Below are positions 28,520-37,620 of a stretch of DNA of 41,919 nt, in pieces. The stretch comes from a virus, in the IMG/VR virus record IMGVR_UViG_3300042691_046815, positions 1 to 41,919 of that record. The stretch is one strand, 5' to 3'. Numbering within the stretch: the first letter of the stretch is position 1; each line of letters begins with the position of its first letter. The notes under the pieces were generated by a model. It ran no database searches and had not been told where the DNA came from. It saw only the letters and a list, made by a program, of their open reading frames with translations. The translations under genes were made by a program, and so were the position numbers.

Positions 28520-31500
28520 TTAGCCTACCTTCGCTATTAAAATGTCACTTATATCGTCAATGATTATGGTTTTTTCTCCAGGACCTACAGAAATCAAATC
28601 TCCAACGCTATCTATTTGTGGAGAAGTAGCTGTAACTGCAACTATACCAGGAATAGAAGCTGCTGCGGAAATAATACTAGAAAGTGCAATAGATTCGCCG
28701 ATGTTGTTAGATTTTACCAAAGAACTTACAGTGCTTCTTACTTGTTCTGCTATTTGAGCAAATGGAATACCGGTATTAATTCTAATATTCAAAGAAACCT
28801 GAATTCTTTTGAATAGTGGTTCATTTATAAAAATTTCAGCACCAGCGGCAGCAACTCCTGAATAAGTTGCAGAATCTCGTGGATCTCCATATACAATTCT
28901 GTTAACTTCGGCAATTAATCCAGTATGATATCTATAAGCGTCTAGACCTCTTTTTATTTTTGTTGGAAAGTCTAATTTAGATTCAGAAGACATTAATAGT
29001 CCAGCATTTTCTGTTATTTTTTCAAATTGTGCATTTGAGTTAAATATGATGTTAGAAAGTTCTGGATTAGATGGATTAGAAACTAAGTAATTTATTTGCT
29101 TATATCCATCATAAGCTACTCCTTCCTCAACTAATAAATTATCAAAATCGCTACCCAATAAAACTGGTTGTATTCTGTTAATTATTCCATCAACTAATGC
29201 AGTTGTTTTGGATAAGGTTCGATTAACAGTATAAACTCCGTTAAAAGTGCTTCCAAATAAATCTCCAGTAACGTTGATCTTATCTCCCTGTACAGTTGCT
29301 TCGTATTCGTAAAAAACAATAGATGGTCTATTTATAATCAATCCTCCGACATTCGACACGTCGTTTGTAGCTAAAGGATTTATGTATTTTACAAAACTTC
29401 TAGTTCCAATTTGTATTATTTCCAACAAAAAAGAAACTGGCATATTCCCTACAGTAGGATCTGCTGTAAATGCCGCGGTATTTGCTGTTATCTCTATTAA
29501 ATCTACATTTATTGCTGCCGTTAAATCTAAAACTGTAGTCAATTGAGCGTATGTATTTTGAGCAACTGTTGCAGCGGAATCAGTAGATAGAATATTTACT
29601 AAAATACCAGTCTTTCCAACTAGAGCTGGATCGGTACCAATTCCATTAACCTTATACCAAACATAATATCCACCTTCTGGTAGTTCGAATGTCCAATATT
29701 TAGAAGCTGTAATGCTACTAGCAATTGGAAGAGTAATTCTAAAGATAGTTTGTTGTTTAAGGGCAGATTCTGTAACCATAAAAGTTCCAGCGTTATTTGC
29801 TGAAAATTCTGGTGTGCTTAGTATAATTTCATCTCCAACTTGAGCCAAACTAAAATCTGGTTCACTTCCAGCTCCAGTCCATTCTATCTTGCTTTCTCCA
29901 TTTACAGATAGTGAGTACTCGGTAGTACCACTTTGCCCTAAATTAATTATTGATGTAGATGTAGAGACTTTTTCTTCTACAGCGATTGGATTGTCAATAT
30001 AAAAACTATTCAAATATTTTCTAATAACTCTAAATTTTCCTCTATTTAAGATATTAAAAGGAGAACCAATAAAAGCCGTGTCTCCTTCAGAGATCGAAGA
30101 AGTAGAAGAAAAATCTCCAGTATTTGCGGTCGAAGATACTAATTGTGCTTGATTTACGACTGCACCAGAAGATCCTCCATCTGAGTATGTTGTTATTGGG
30201 TTGTAATTATGTATTTCGGATGAAATATTAACAGTACTACCATTAGACGATGCAGATATGTTAGTTATAGAATTGATAGCAGCAGCTAAATTCGATGCTG
30301 TTGCAGAGCTGTTTACGCCTACAATAAAATCGACACCCTCTACAAGCGTAGTTGTTCCAATAGTAAAAGAGTCTCCAGATAATAGAGAATCGGTTCCGCC
30401 AGAGAAAGTTGCTCCAGAAATTGTCATGGATGGAGATGATTGAGGAACATCTGTATAAGATAAAGTATAAGTATTACCAATGACACCAACTGTATCTGCG
30501 GTAAGATTTACAGTATTCGAAGACGATGTAGCGCTAATATTTGACAATAAAGGATTAGCGCTAGCTGTAATAGCTGCCGCTAAGTTAGTAGCTGCTTGAG
30601 AAAGAGAAAACCCCTTACTCCAATCTACTCCTTCTGTAAATGTTACACCATTAACATTCAATATATCTCCAGTCAACCCAGCAAAATCAGTTAAAATAGC
30701 GTAAGCAGTAGCGGCGGTACTTATTGTTCCACCAGTAAAATTAGATCCAGATGTCGTAATAGAATTTGATGGTTGTGGAACGTCTGTATAAGCTAAAGTA
30801 TAAGAATTTCCAGCGGTTCCAGCGGTAATAGCAAACAAATTAACAATATTTCCCGTAGAACTAGCTCCAATATCAGTTAATGCTAAATCTAAGCTAGCAG
30901 TAATTGCTGCGGCTAAATTTGTAGCAGCCTCATTAAGGCTTGCTCCCTTTGTCCAATTAACGCCTTCAGTAAAAGCTACTCCATTAACTATTGCAATGTC
31001 TCCAGTTAGTCCAGCAAAATCGTATAAAGTTATAGAAGCAAGAGCTGGAGTAGATGCTCCAGGATCGGTTATGAGAATAGAGCCAGAAGCTAACTCGTTT
31101 ACTGCATTGGGGTTTAAAACAACAAGCTCTTTTCCATTATCAGAAACTCCAATCACTTCAAATGTTCCAGAGTTAGAGGAGTTAGATGTATTAGAAATAG
31201 TAACAAAATCTCCCTTAGTTAGCTCTGAAAAAGTCAAATTTCCACTTTCTATTACATAAGTTGCTCTATTTGTTAAAGAGTCAAAAGATATGGTATAAGT
31301 AGAAGACGAAGAATCATTAAAAGCTAATGATTTAGAAAAATTTGGGTTACTTCCATCTGAAACTGAAATACAAACTAATTTTCCATGTTTCTCTACAACA
31401 AAATCTTTAGAACTAGTTCTTGTATAATGTCTTGGTAATCCAAAAATACGTTGATCTGCGTCTCTACTTTCAATAAAAATAGAACTTTTGCTTAATGATG

Positions 31501-34500
31501 GATAGTTTGGTATTACTTTTACTGTATTTGTAGATCTTAAGTCTGTTTGTTTATTTTGGAAATTCTGGGCTTGCAATTTTACCCATTGATCGCTTCTAAA
31601 TCCAATCAATGAAGATGCATCTATCGATGTCTTTATTTTTGATTGGTCATTTGTTAATTTAATAGAACTTCCTCTTAATGGAACTGTAGAAGCGTTGGCA
31701 CTACCGCCAACAACTCTAATTGCTCCAATAGAACCAAGAGAAAGGGTGGAAAACTGTACTTTAGTCTCTCTATTTGCAGAACTAATCGTTCCCAATGTCG
31801 AAAAACCACTAACAGCTAAAACGTTCAAAAATCTAACAACTTGTTCGGTAGATATAGGTATTAATCGAATCTCTTCTCCATTATTAAACGCATAGGCGTC
31901 TGGAGTCTGAGTATCAAAATAAGATAGAGTTAATGGGACCTTAAATCTAAATTGTTGTGTAAGTACTGGATTTTGAAAATCATTTTCTTTTATCCAATTA
32001 ATGCCATCTACTAATCCTATTCCTGAGTAAGAAAAATCGCTGTCTTCGTATGTAGAGTTGCCGATAATACCAGAGCCATCTGTTCCTATGTCTTGAACTA
32101 TGGTACATTCCAAATAATCCGAAAGACTAGCATTAACATATGTCTGTATTTCAGAAGCTAATGTATCAGAGTTTTCATAGAAAGATATAGAGCTAGAAAC
32201 AAGAGTTAATGCTCCAGTTTCTGCAATAGCTATTCCTGCTTTTTGTTTTACTACAAACTGAGTTGACGTAGATGATAAAATTTTAAACACTCCGGTATTA
32301 GAAGGATTTAATCCAGAGCTAGTTTTAATGTTTACATAATTTCCAGAATTTAACGTAGATAAGTCTCCAGGACCAGAAGATATGGCGTACGTAACTTCGT
32401 CGTACGCTCCCATATTTACAATACTAATATTCCAAGCAGTTGTTCCGCTATGGTTAGTAACAACGCTAGAACCAGACTTTAATGATATTCTAATCGAAGC
32501 GATATCGTCGACAGTAACCGAACTACTAATTGGCTGGTTTGCGGCTGCTGGATATGTATATCCAATATTATATTTTTCTCCACTTCTTCCCCATAAAACA
32601 GATCTAAACAAAAGAGCATCATTGTTTACTAGTGGATTTGTTGGATGTAAAACATTTTTAGCTCTCATAAGAACTTTAAAATTAGACATATCAAAAGATT
32701 GTCCAAAAAATTCATAAAATTCAATATTTGATCCAGATTGAATATCGTATGCATTAAAATCGGTAGTACTTACTGGTTTTGACGTATTTGTGGTTGCTTT
32801 TCTATACAAAGGAATAGAAAAAGTTTTATTTGTTGGATCGTTATCAAGGACTACTGTAACGGTATCATCACTACCAAAATCAAATGGGTTTGAAATAAAA
32901 TAGCGATCTCCAATTCTTGCTCTTTTTATAAATTCTTCTTGAGTTATAGTAAAAGCGGTAGGAGAAGTAAAAATATTTATTAAGGCACTTTCGTTCTTAG
33001 ACACATTGTCAGAAAAACTAGGGTAAGGATTTAGCATATTTGTAACAAAATTAGGATCAAAAACAGATCCCAAAGATTCTGTAGATACTAAATCTGACAC
33101 ATGGCTAGATGGAGGACTTGCTACTCTGTCTTGTGCAAATGTTCCATGTAAAAATAATGGAAATTCTTTATCATTTGACTGTGAAATATAACTAGCAACA
33201 AAAGAATCACTAGACTGACCAAAAGCTCCTTTTGAAAAACCAAATATTCCAGCAGCCGTATCAAAAGTTACCATCAAAATAGAGCCTGTATCGTTGTCTG
33301 TGGTAGTAGATAAAATTATAAATTCATCATTTTCTACTCTATAAGTTCCACCAACCAAAGAGTCGGCTAATAGGCTTGCTGCTGTATTTATGTTATATAC
33401 TCCAGCAGGAATTGTAATTTTTTGAACAGCATTTTCTGTTCTTATGACCACAAATCCGCTTGTCGTAATAGTTATAGGAGTTAGAGATACTGAAGTCGCA
33501 ATATATTCGCTAGAGGTTACAACTACTTCCACATAAGAGTTTGTAACAGTTTTTACTCTCCACTCTCCTCTATGATCTGAGTGTAATGGAGATAAGCTAG
33601 AATTAAACTCAGTTCCCCATATAATTAAATAATCTCCAGGCAAAACATCGGAAAAGGCGCTAGATGAAGACGAAGTAAATCTAATGGTGTTAGAACCTTG
33701 CTTAGATACTGTAATAGTAGTAGACCCTACAACGCCAGTTCTAATAATCTCGGCACTAGGAGTATCCATCAAAATCCAAAGATTTGCATCACTCGATAAA
33801 GAAACGCTAGATCCTAAAATAGAACTGCTACTTATCTCTCCTTTAGAAAATTGAGTTCCTACTGTTAAACTATCTCCTTGAGATAGAGCTATTGGAAGTT
33901 CAATTTGTGCTGTATTTCTAGACATCTTAAAACCAGAAGTAGTTCCGGAAGCAGTAAGGCCAGAAACAGAAGAGAACATTCCTTTTCCAACTAAAGTAGA
34001 AGATGGATCTATTTCTATCTTAGATCTTACATCTTTTCCCAGGTTAGATATGATTCTTATTTTATCTCCGTTAACGGATGCGGTAATTCCAGTTATTTTT
34101 GTATTAATTACATCAACCCAAGACTGTAAAGAGTTTGATGGGGATACAGTTAAAAAACTTCCTTGAGCAATAAAATCAGCATTATTAAAAGTATAAGTAT
34201 GTGAATCGGTACTATCTACACTTATTATTAACGTATCTCCATCTTGAATAGAAGCAGACCAAAGAGTTTGACTGGCTGAGTCAATTATTGCATTTCTTCC
34301 ATTTTTAAATAATGGTATATTGTTTTTATACAACCTAACAGTTTGAACTTCATTTGAGGCAAATCCTAAAATTTGTCCCACATCGTTCCCTTGCGTTGCT
34401 GTTCCTAGTTGTAAATATTCATCTACTTCTGCTTTTGCAAATAAGACAACTCTAGTATTGTTGTCGCTTGTCGATGCGCTAAATAATAGATTTGGATTGC

Positions 34501-35761
34501 CATTGATAGAAGAAACTATTTCAAATACGGTAGCAGTTCCAGAATTTTTAAAGTCTGAATTATTAAATATATGTTGACTAATTGTTCCACCAACAATAAT
34601 GGATAGGGAGTCTCCTCCAACAATAGAGAATGGAGATTGAATTGAAGATTCCAAAAAAGCCTTAGCTATAGAAGTTTGGCGTCCTCCAGTTTTTAATTGA
34701 AAAAAGCGCTCTCCTCCAATTGCTGAATCAATTATAGACTCAAGGCCAACACCTAAAGTTTTGGCTTCATATCCAGATCCGTCGTCTATATACAATACTG
34801 TTCCATTAGAAGTTTTTACTACTTGATTAGATATAACGGTAGCAGATTCATCTGGGGCAGTAGCTCCCAATGTCTTGTTTTTAATAGCTAAATCAGTTCC
34901 AAGCCCTTTAGATTGACGTTCTGCTTTTATTCGATTTCTTAACTCTTCGTCTGTTTCTGTGGCCTTTCCTGTAGTAAATCTAGAATCGTTTATTACTTCA
35001 GCTCCAGAAAATGGATCTGATGAAAATTCTTTAATAGCGCCCTGTGGAACGTTCCCATCTAGACCTGGCTGTTGGGCAGTTACAGCTATTCCACTAATGA
35101 TATTTTCGCCATCCAACATTATGTAAGTTCTATTTACAGAAAAATTAATATCAGCACTGGCTCCACTAGAAGGAGCTTTAACTACCGTATTTGCTGGGAT
35201 CGATCTTGTTCCACCTTGGGCCAAAATGATAGATTCTGAAATATTGTGAAATTTAGTAGTTGGGGAAGTTAGGGTTATTCTATAGAATCCACCAATTGGA
35301 GTTATTGAGGAATAAGGCAATGGTCCCTCGATATTGGGAGTCCCTCGACCAATATACAAAGATCCACTTAATGGAAAAGAGGAAGCGTCTGAGACGTCAA
35401 TTGTCAAAGATCCAATATTTGGACTTGCAGATCCTGCATAGATTTTGGTGGATATTTTATCAAAAGAAGTATCCCTAACGGTCACTGTTCCGGTAGAAAC
35501 TGTGGAAGTAAACCTAACAAGGCCTTCTTCTGCCGCTAGCTTGTCTAGAGCATTTCCTCTAGCTCTATCGACACTTAAGTCTCTCAACACAGAAAGTACA
35601 TCACCAGTGCTTCTATAAATAGCCTGGGCTACAGTTTCAAAAAAAGATAAGTTAACAGAACCAGTTATATTATCATTGACGCCTATTTTTGATTGAAAGG
35701 TAGCAAGAATTTCAGACAAAAGAACGGGATAAGATTTGACTTGAGGTAATTTTTCTGCCAT
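28520..35761 (-). CDS. Giant baseplate-J-like protein with many inserted beta domains
   Basis: 2413 residues, far longer than P2 gpJ (about 300) or T4 gp6 (about 660). The N-terminus (L-L-S-E-I-L-A-T-F...A-R-G-N-A-L-D-K-L-A-A-E-E-G-L-V-R) has the usual baseplate-J entry helices. The last about 130 residues (V-N-I-R-I-N-like strand, N-N-I-G-E-S-I-A-L-S-S-I...I-P-G-I-V-A-V) have the usual J exit domain. Between them lie dozens of beta modules. These include two clear tandem copies near 31040-30725 and 30705-30390 (D-F-A-G-L-T-G-D-I...A-A-T-N-L-A-A-A-I-T-A-S), a shorter third, and a relative in the fibre at 17437. It probably forms a wedge ring with large surface extensions. Confidence 0.8.
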   Translation of the reverse strand: MAEKLPQVKSYPVLLSEILATFQSKIGVNDNITGSVNLSFFETVAQAIYRSTGDVLSVLRDLSVDRARGNALDKLAAEEGLVRFTSTVSTGTVTVRDTSFDKISTKIYAGSASPNIGSLTIDVSDASSFPLSGSLYIGRGTPNIEGPLPYSSITPIGGFYRITLTSPTTKFHNISESIILAQGGTRSIPANTVVKAPSSGASADINFSVNRTYIMLDGENIISGIAVTAQQPGLDGNVPQGAIKEFSSDPFSGAEVINDSRFTTGKATETDEELRNRIKAERQSKGLGTDLAIKNKTLGATAPDESATVISNQVVKTSNGTVLYIDDGSGYEAKTLGVGLESIIDSAIGGERFFQLKTGGRQTSIAKAFLESSIQSPFSIVGGDSLSIIVGGTISQHIFNNSDFKNSGTATVFEIVSSINGNPNLLFSASTSDNNTRVVLFAKAEVDEYLQLGTATQGNDVGQILGFASNEVQTVRLYKNNIPLFKNGRNAIIDSASQTLWSASIQDGDTLIISVDSTDSHTYTFNNADFIAQGSFLTVSPSNSLQSWVDVINTKITGITASVNGDKIRIISNLGKDVRSKIEIDPSSTLVGKGMFSSVSGLTASGTTSGFKMSRNTAQIELPIALSQGDSLTVGTQFSKGEISSSSILGSSVSLSSDANLWILMDTPSAEIIRTGVVGSTTITVSKQGSNTIRFTSSSSSAFSDVLPGDYLIIWGTEFNSSLSPLHSDHRGEWRVKTVTNSYVEVVVTSSEYIATSVSLTPITITTSGFVVIRTENAVQKITIPAGVYNINTAASLLADSLVGGTYRVENDEFIILSTTTDNDTGSILMVTFDTAAGIFGFSKGAFGQSSDSFVASYISQSNDKEFPLFLHGTFAQDRVASPPSSHVSDLVSTESLGSVFDPNFVTNMLNPYPSFSDNVSKNESALINIFTSPTAFTITQEEFIKRARIGDRYFISNPFDFGSDDTVTVVLDNDPTNKTFSIPLYRKATTNTSKPVSTTDFNAYDIQSGSNIEFYEFFGQSFDMSNFKVLMRAKNVLHPTNPLVNNDALLFRSVLWGRSGEKYNIGYTYPAAANQPISSSVTVDDIASIRISLKSGSSVVTNHSGTTAWNISIVNMGAYDEVTYAISSGPGDLSTLNSGNYVNIKTSSGLNPSNTGVFKILSSTSTQFVVKQKAGIAIAETGALTLVSSSISFYENSDTLASEIQTYVNASLSDYLECTIVQDIGTDGSGIIGNSTYEDSDFSYSGIGLVDGINWIKENDFQNPVLTQQFRFKVPLTLSYFDTQTPDAYAFNNGEEIRLIPISTEQVVRFLNVLAVSGFSTLGTISSANRETKVQFSTLSLGSIGAIRVVGGSANASTVPLRGSSIKLTNDQSKIKTSIDASSLIGFRSDQWVKLQAQNFQNKQTDLRSTNTVKVIPNYPSLSKSSIFIESRDADQRIFGLPRHYTRTSSKDFVVEKHGKLVCISVSDGSNPNFSKSLAFNDSSSSTYTISFDSLTNRATYVIESGNLTFSELTKGDFVTISNTSNSSNSGTFEVIGVSDNGKELVVLNPNAVNELASGSILITDPGASTPALASITLYDFAGLTGDIAIVNGVAFTEGVNWTKGASLNEAATNLAAAITASLDLALTDIGASSTGNIVNLFAITAGTAGNSYTLAYTDVPQPSNSITTSGSNFTGGTISTAATAYAILTDFAGLTGDILNVNGVTFTEGVDWSKGFSLSQAATNLAAAITASANPLLSNISATSSSNTVNLTADTVGVIGNTYTLSYTDVPQSSPSMTISGATFSGGTDSLLSGDSFTIGTTTLVEGVDFIVGVNSSATASNLAAAINSITNISASSNGSTVNISSEIHNYNPITTYSDGGSSGAVVNQAQLVSSTANTGDFSSTSSISEGDTAFIGSPFNILNRGKFRVIRKYLNSFYIDNPIAVEEKVSTSTSIINLGQSGTTEYSLSVNGESKIEWTGAGSEPDFSLAQVGDEIILSTPEFSANNAGTFMVTESALKQQTIFRITLPIASSITASKYWTFELPEGGYYVWYKVNGIGTDPALVGKTGILVNILSTDSAATVAQNTYAQLTTVLDLTAAINVDLIEITANTAAFTADPTVGNMPVSFLLEIIQIGTRSFVKYINPLATNDVSNVGGLIINRPSIVFYEYEATVQGDKINVTGDLFGSTFNGVYTVNRTLSKTTALVDGIINRIQPVLLGSDFDNLLVEEGVAYDGYKQINYLVSNPSNPELSNIIFNSNAQFEKITENAGLLMSSESKLDFPTKIKRGLDAYRYHTGLIAEVNRIVYGDPRDSATYSGVAAAGAEIFINEPLFKRIQVSLNIRINTGIPFAQIAEQVRSTVSSLVKSNNIGESIALSSIISAAASIPGIVAVTATSPQIDSVGDLISVGPGEKTIIIDDISDILIAKVG
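30190..31040 (-). repeat. Tandem about 105-residue beta-domain repeats in the giant baseplate gene
   Basis: Two close units (about 31040-30725 and 30705-30390) both begin D-F-A-G-L-T-G-D-I and end G-x-x-F-x-G-G-T; a third shorter unit follows to about 30190. A homologous unit lies in the fibre gene near 19525-19195, suggesting domain sharing between structural genes. Confidence 0.75.
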
Positions 35762-35810
35762 GATTTCACCTAGTTAAGCGATTTTCATAGAAAATCTAAG
35801 ATTATAAATA

Positions 35811-35816
35811 AAATAA
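35811..35816 (-). promoter_or_regulatory. Possible -10 box of the baseplate operon
   Basis: TATAAT on the minus strand, about 50 nt before the ATG at 35761 (ribosome site TAGGTG). The -35 region (TTTAAG at 17 nt) is weak. It is not the TGATATTAT class. Confidence 0.35.
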
Positions 35817-35847
35817 AAACGCTATTTGTGTACCTTAAAGATTATTT

Positions 35848-36000
35848 CTACATAAAATAAAAATTGGCGGAACCCCGCCAATCCAACCATTCCCTTTTAC
35901 ATCCTGGGGGTTTACCAGACCTGACAAGACTGTCTAGAATTTCTTTGTCAGTATTAGCTCGTAGGTTAAACGTGCCTAAGTAAGGAGGATTTGTGGCCAT
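35848..36000 (-). CDS. Small ORF (50 residues) or small RNA between promoter and terminator
   Basis: From the ATG at 36000 the frame reads M-A-T-N-P-P-Y-L-G-T-F-N-L-R-A-N-T... to a stop at 35848-35850, protein-like in composition (G-K-P-P-G-C-K-R-E-W-L-D-W). It has a TGATATTAT promoter at 36031-36039 and an AAGAGG element, but that element is rather far (about 12 nt) from the ATG. The terminator hairpin falls inside the last codons. GC content is clearly above the neighbours. A regulatory RNA of about 165 nt is an equal alternative. Confidence 0.4.
   Translation of the reverse strand: MATNPPYLGTFNLRANTDKEILDSLVRSGKPPGCKREWLDWRGSANFYFM
35857..35881 (-). terminator. Rho-independent terminator
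   Basis: Stem TTGGCGG / CCGCCAA (35864-35870 with 35875-35881), loop AACC. On the minus strand it is followed by TTTTATTTT. It closes the short transcript from 36031 and separates it from the baseplate operon. Confidence 0.85.
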
Positions 36001-36030
36001 CGCTTGCAGAACTATCCACCTCTTGCTAGT

Positions 36031-36039
36031 ATAATATCA
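36031..36039 (-). promoter_or_regulatory. Extended -10 promoter motif TGATATTAT
   Basis: On the minus strand G-TG-A-TATTAT-ACTAGCAAGAGG. It would produce the roughly 165-nt transcript ending at the terminator 35857-35881. Confidence 0.6.
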
Positions 36040-36060
36040 CAATTTTTGTTTATATTTGTC

Positions 36061-36297
36061 TTAAAAAAAGATGTGAGTTTCGATTTCTTGGCCTATTTCT
36101 AGAAAAGTAGACTTTCCAAAGACCTCTACCCTTGCTCCGATAAGTGTTCCAATACTATCGTGAAAAAGTTGAACATAGTCATCTTTATTATTAAGTAGTG
36201 TTTTTTTGTCGTAGTCTAGAGTATGTAAAGCAAGGTTTTCTGCAAAAGACTCAAGATTACCATGGGTTAATATGGTTTTTGACATAATTTTAGACAT
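36061..36297 (-). CDS. Hypothetical protein, 78 residues
   Basis: Last gene of a five-gene leftward operon. Mixed alpha/beta composition (H-G-N-L-E-S-F-A-E-N-L-A-L-H-T-L-D-Y-D-K). It ends with E-I-G-Q-E-I-E-T-H-I-F-F. No signal peptide or membrane segment. The start M-S-K-I-M-S-K allows two possible ATGs. Family not recognised. Confidence 0.6.
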   Translation of the reverse strand: MSKIMSKTILTHGNLESFAENLALHTLDYDKKTLLNNKDDYVQLFHDSIGTLIGARVEVFGKSTFLEIGQEIETHIFF

Positions 36298-36299
36298 TG

Positions 36300-36551
36300 T
36301 TAGTTGCTCCTTATTGTCGTTTTGTATGGTATTTTTGTATTAGTACAGGGGAACTCTACTTCATATGAACAAGTGTTTGGATTGAAAGTAACTTTATTGG
36401 AAATTGGCGAACATCCAGCTTGAGTAAATACAAATTTATGATAAACGTCCAGACTAGAAAGAACCTCAGACTCTACCTGTTTTTGTGTCAACTGCTCACA
36501 ATAATTCGAACAAGAAGCTAATAAAAACAATGAGATAAGTAGTATTTTCAT
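36300..36551 (-). CDS. Small lipoprotein
   Basis: 83 residues. Type II signal peptide M-K-I-L-L-I-S-L-F-L-L-A-S-C with lipobox L-A-S-C. The mature part has four more cysteines (N-Y-C-E-Q, A-G-C-S-P, N-T-C-S-Y, F-P-C-T), so two disulfides are possible in the envelope. The start directly follows the previous stop (TAA next to ATG). It may act at the cell surface, for example in superinfection exclusion; that is a guess from class and context. Confidence 0.7.
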   Translation of the reverse strand: MKILLISLFLLASCSNYCEQLTQKQVESEVLSSLDVYHKFVFTQAGCSPISNKVTFNPNTCSYEVEFPCTNTKIPYKTTIRSN

Positions 36552-36683
36552 TTAAAGTTCCTTATCTTTAGAGTTCATAATGGGCAAACTTTCTTCATTA
36601 CATGTTTCGTAAAGAGCAATCCAAGATCCAATGACATAAAGAAATGATAAAGAATAAATAATCGCCTCACCAAAAAAAGTCAT
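36552..36683 (-). CDS. Very small membrane protein, 43 residues
   Basis: M-T-F-F-G-E-A-I-I-Y-S-L-S-F-L-Y-V-I-G-S and on, with one membrane helix at about residues 5-25 and a polar end (N-E-E-S-L-P-I-M-N-S-K-D-K-E-L). The ATG overlaps the stop of the preceding gene (TAATG), and its own stop abuts the lipoprotein start, which supports it as a real operon member. Confidence 0.6.
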   Translation of the reverse strand: MTFFGEAIIYSLSFLYVIGSWIALYETCNEESLPIMNSKDKEL

Positions 36684-37093
36684 TAGCTATTCCTTTGTTG
36701 TTGCGTGTTTTGATTTCTATCATTACTAGAATAAATAATTTTATTTTTATTAAAAACCTTAAAATCTACTCCATCCCAAAACAAATTCTTAATCCATTCG
36801 TGTAATATTGACAGTTTTTCTTTTTTTGTCTTTGTTAACCTAAAGCCTGGCTTAAAATTAAAATCATAATGGACTTTTCCAACACTACCGTCGTCATTTG
36901 CTTGTTCTGGATTTTTTATAATTCCTAGTCCAAAATCAAAACTTATGGTATAAGTAGTTAATTCGTCAAAAAGGGTTTTTGGCCACAATTTAAGGTGTTC
37001 TTGTTGCCAAGCAACTACTTCTCCAGTTAACATTGTCATCTTTTTCATATCGTCCATCGTTAGACTAGACTCACTTACTATTTTGTTTTCCAC
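36683..37093 (-). CDS. Hypothetical protein, 136 residues
   Basis: A helical N-terminus (S-S-L-T-M-D-D-M-K-K-M-T) is followed by a beta-looking middle (T-I-S-F-D-F-G-L-G-I-I) and a basic/polar low-complexity end rich in N and Q (N-D-R-N-Q-N-T-Q-Q-Q-R-N-S). No known family, no signal. Second gene of the operon starting at 37491. Confidence 0.6.
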   Translation of the reverse strand: MENKIVSESSLTMDDMKKMTMLTGEVVAWQQEHLKLWPKTLFDELTTYTISFDFGLGIIKNPEQANDDGSVGKVHYDFNFKPGFRLTKTKKEKLSILHEWIKNLFWDGVDFKVFNKNKIIYSSNDRNQNTQQQRNS

Positions 37094-37101
37094 ATTAGCT
37101 C

Positions 37102-37491
37102 CTATTCGAATTTATTTCTTAAGTTTTTGATATTTTCTTCTTTTTCTAATACTTCTTCAAGTGAAAAGGTATTTTCTATTACCTTAAGAGGATTTTCTAA
37201 CAAATTAGCATTTTGATTAATAAATTCAAGTGCTTGGCTAAGGCACTGATCTCCGGCGTCTAGTAATTGTTGAAGTAAACGAATTTGTGCTTTAGTTAAG
37301 GTTTCGTAAGTTCTATCTATCGTAGACTCTACAGAGTTGCAAATATTGCAATACTCATCGCACAAGGAATGCAATCTAACTAAACTACTTCTAGCCCTCA
37401 AATTATCACTAGCGACTAAGTACTTAGACTCTCCAACCGCACTTCTCATTTTAGCTACTACTTCGCTCAGATCTTTTTCCATTTTTAACAT
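37102..37491 (-). CDS. Helical hypothetical protein, first gene of a leftward operon
   Basis: 129 residues from the ATG at 37491, chosen because GGAGG lies 4 nt upstream; an in-frame ATG at 37536 lacks a site. Almost fully helical with heptad-like leucines (L-S-E-V-V-A-K-M-R-S-A-V, I-R-L-L-Q-Q-L-L-D-A-G-D-Q-C-L-S). Likely a coiled coil or helical bundle. The promoter motif is at 37547. Function unknown. Confidence 0.65.
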   Translation of the reverse strand: MLKMEKDLSEVVAKMRSAVGESKYLVASDNLRARSSLVRLHSLCDEYCNICNSVESTIDRTYETLTKAQIRLLQQLLDAGDQCLSQALEFINQNANLLENPLKVIENTFSLEEVLEKEENIKNLRNKFE

Positions 37492-37546
37492 GTTGCCTCC
37501 TATTGTGGAGTATATCATAATTAACCCATATTGCAATACCTATTTT

Positions 37547-37555
37547 ATAATATCA
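37547..37555 (-). promoter_or_regulatory. Extended -10 promoter motif TGATATTAT for the five-gene operon
   Basis: On the minus strand TG-A-TATTAT-AAAATAGG, about 55 nt before the ATG at 37491. It is divergent from the promoter at 37574. Confidence 0.6.
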
Positions 37556-37573
37556 TATTTTTGAACTTTATTG

Positions 37574-37602
37574 TTGACTCATATTAGCAAATCTGCTAAT
37601 CT
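37574..37602 (+). promoter_or_regulatory. Sigma-70-type promoter with internal inverted repeat operator
   Basis: TTGACT (37574-37579), 17-nt spacer, TAATCT (37597-37602) preceded by TGC. Between the boxes lies the inverted repeat ATTAGCA-aatc-TGCTAAT (37583-37600), well placed for a repressor. A similar sequence (GATTAGCAGATTGGTTAGTA) lies at 40880 in the leader of another small gene. Confidence 0.65.
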
Positions 37603-37620
37603 AAATAAAAAGGACAATAT

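Noticed and set aside
18716-32717. Several plus-strand frames of 60-110 residues inside the tail genes
   Set aside because: They are antisense shadows of the large minus-strand structural genes, with no ribosome sites and low-complexity content.
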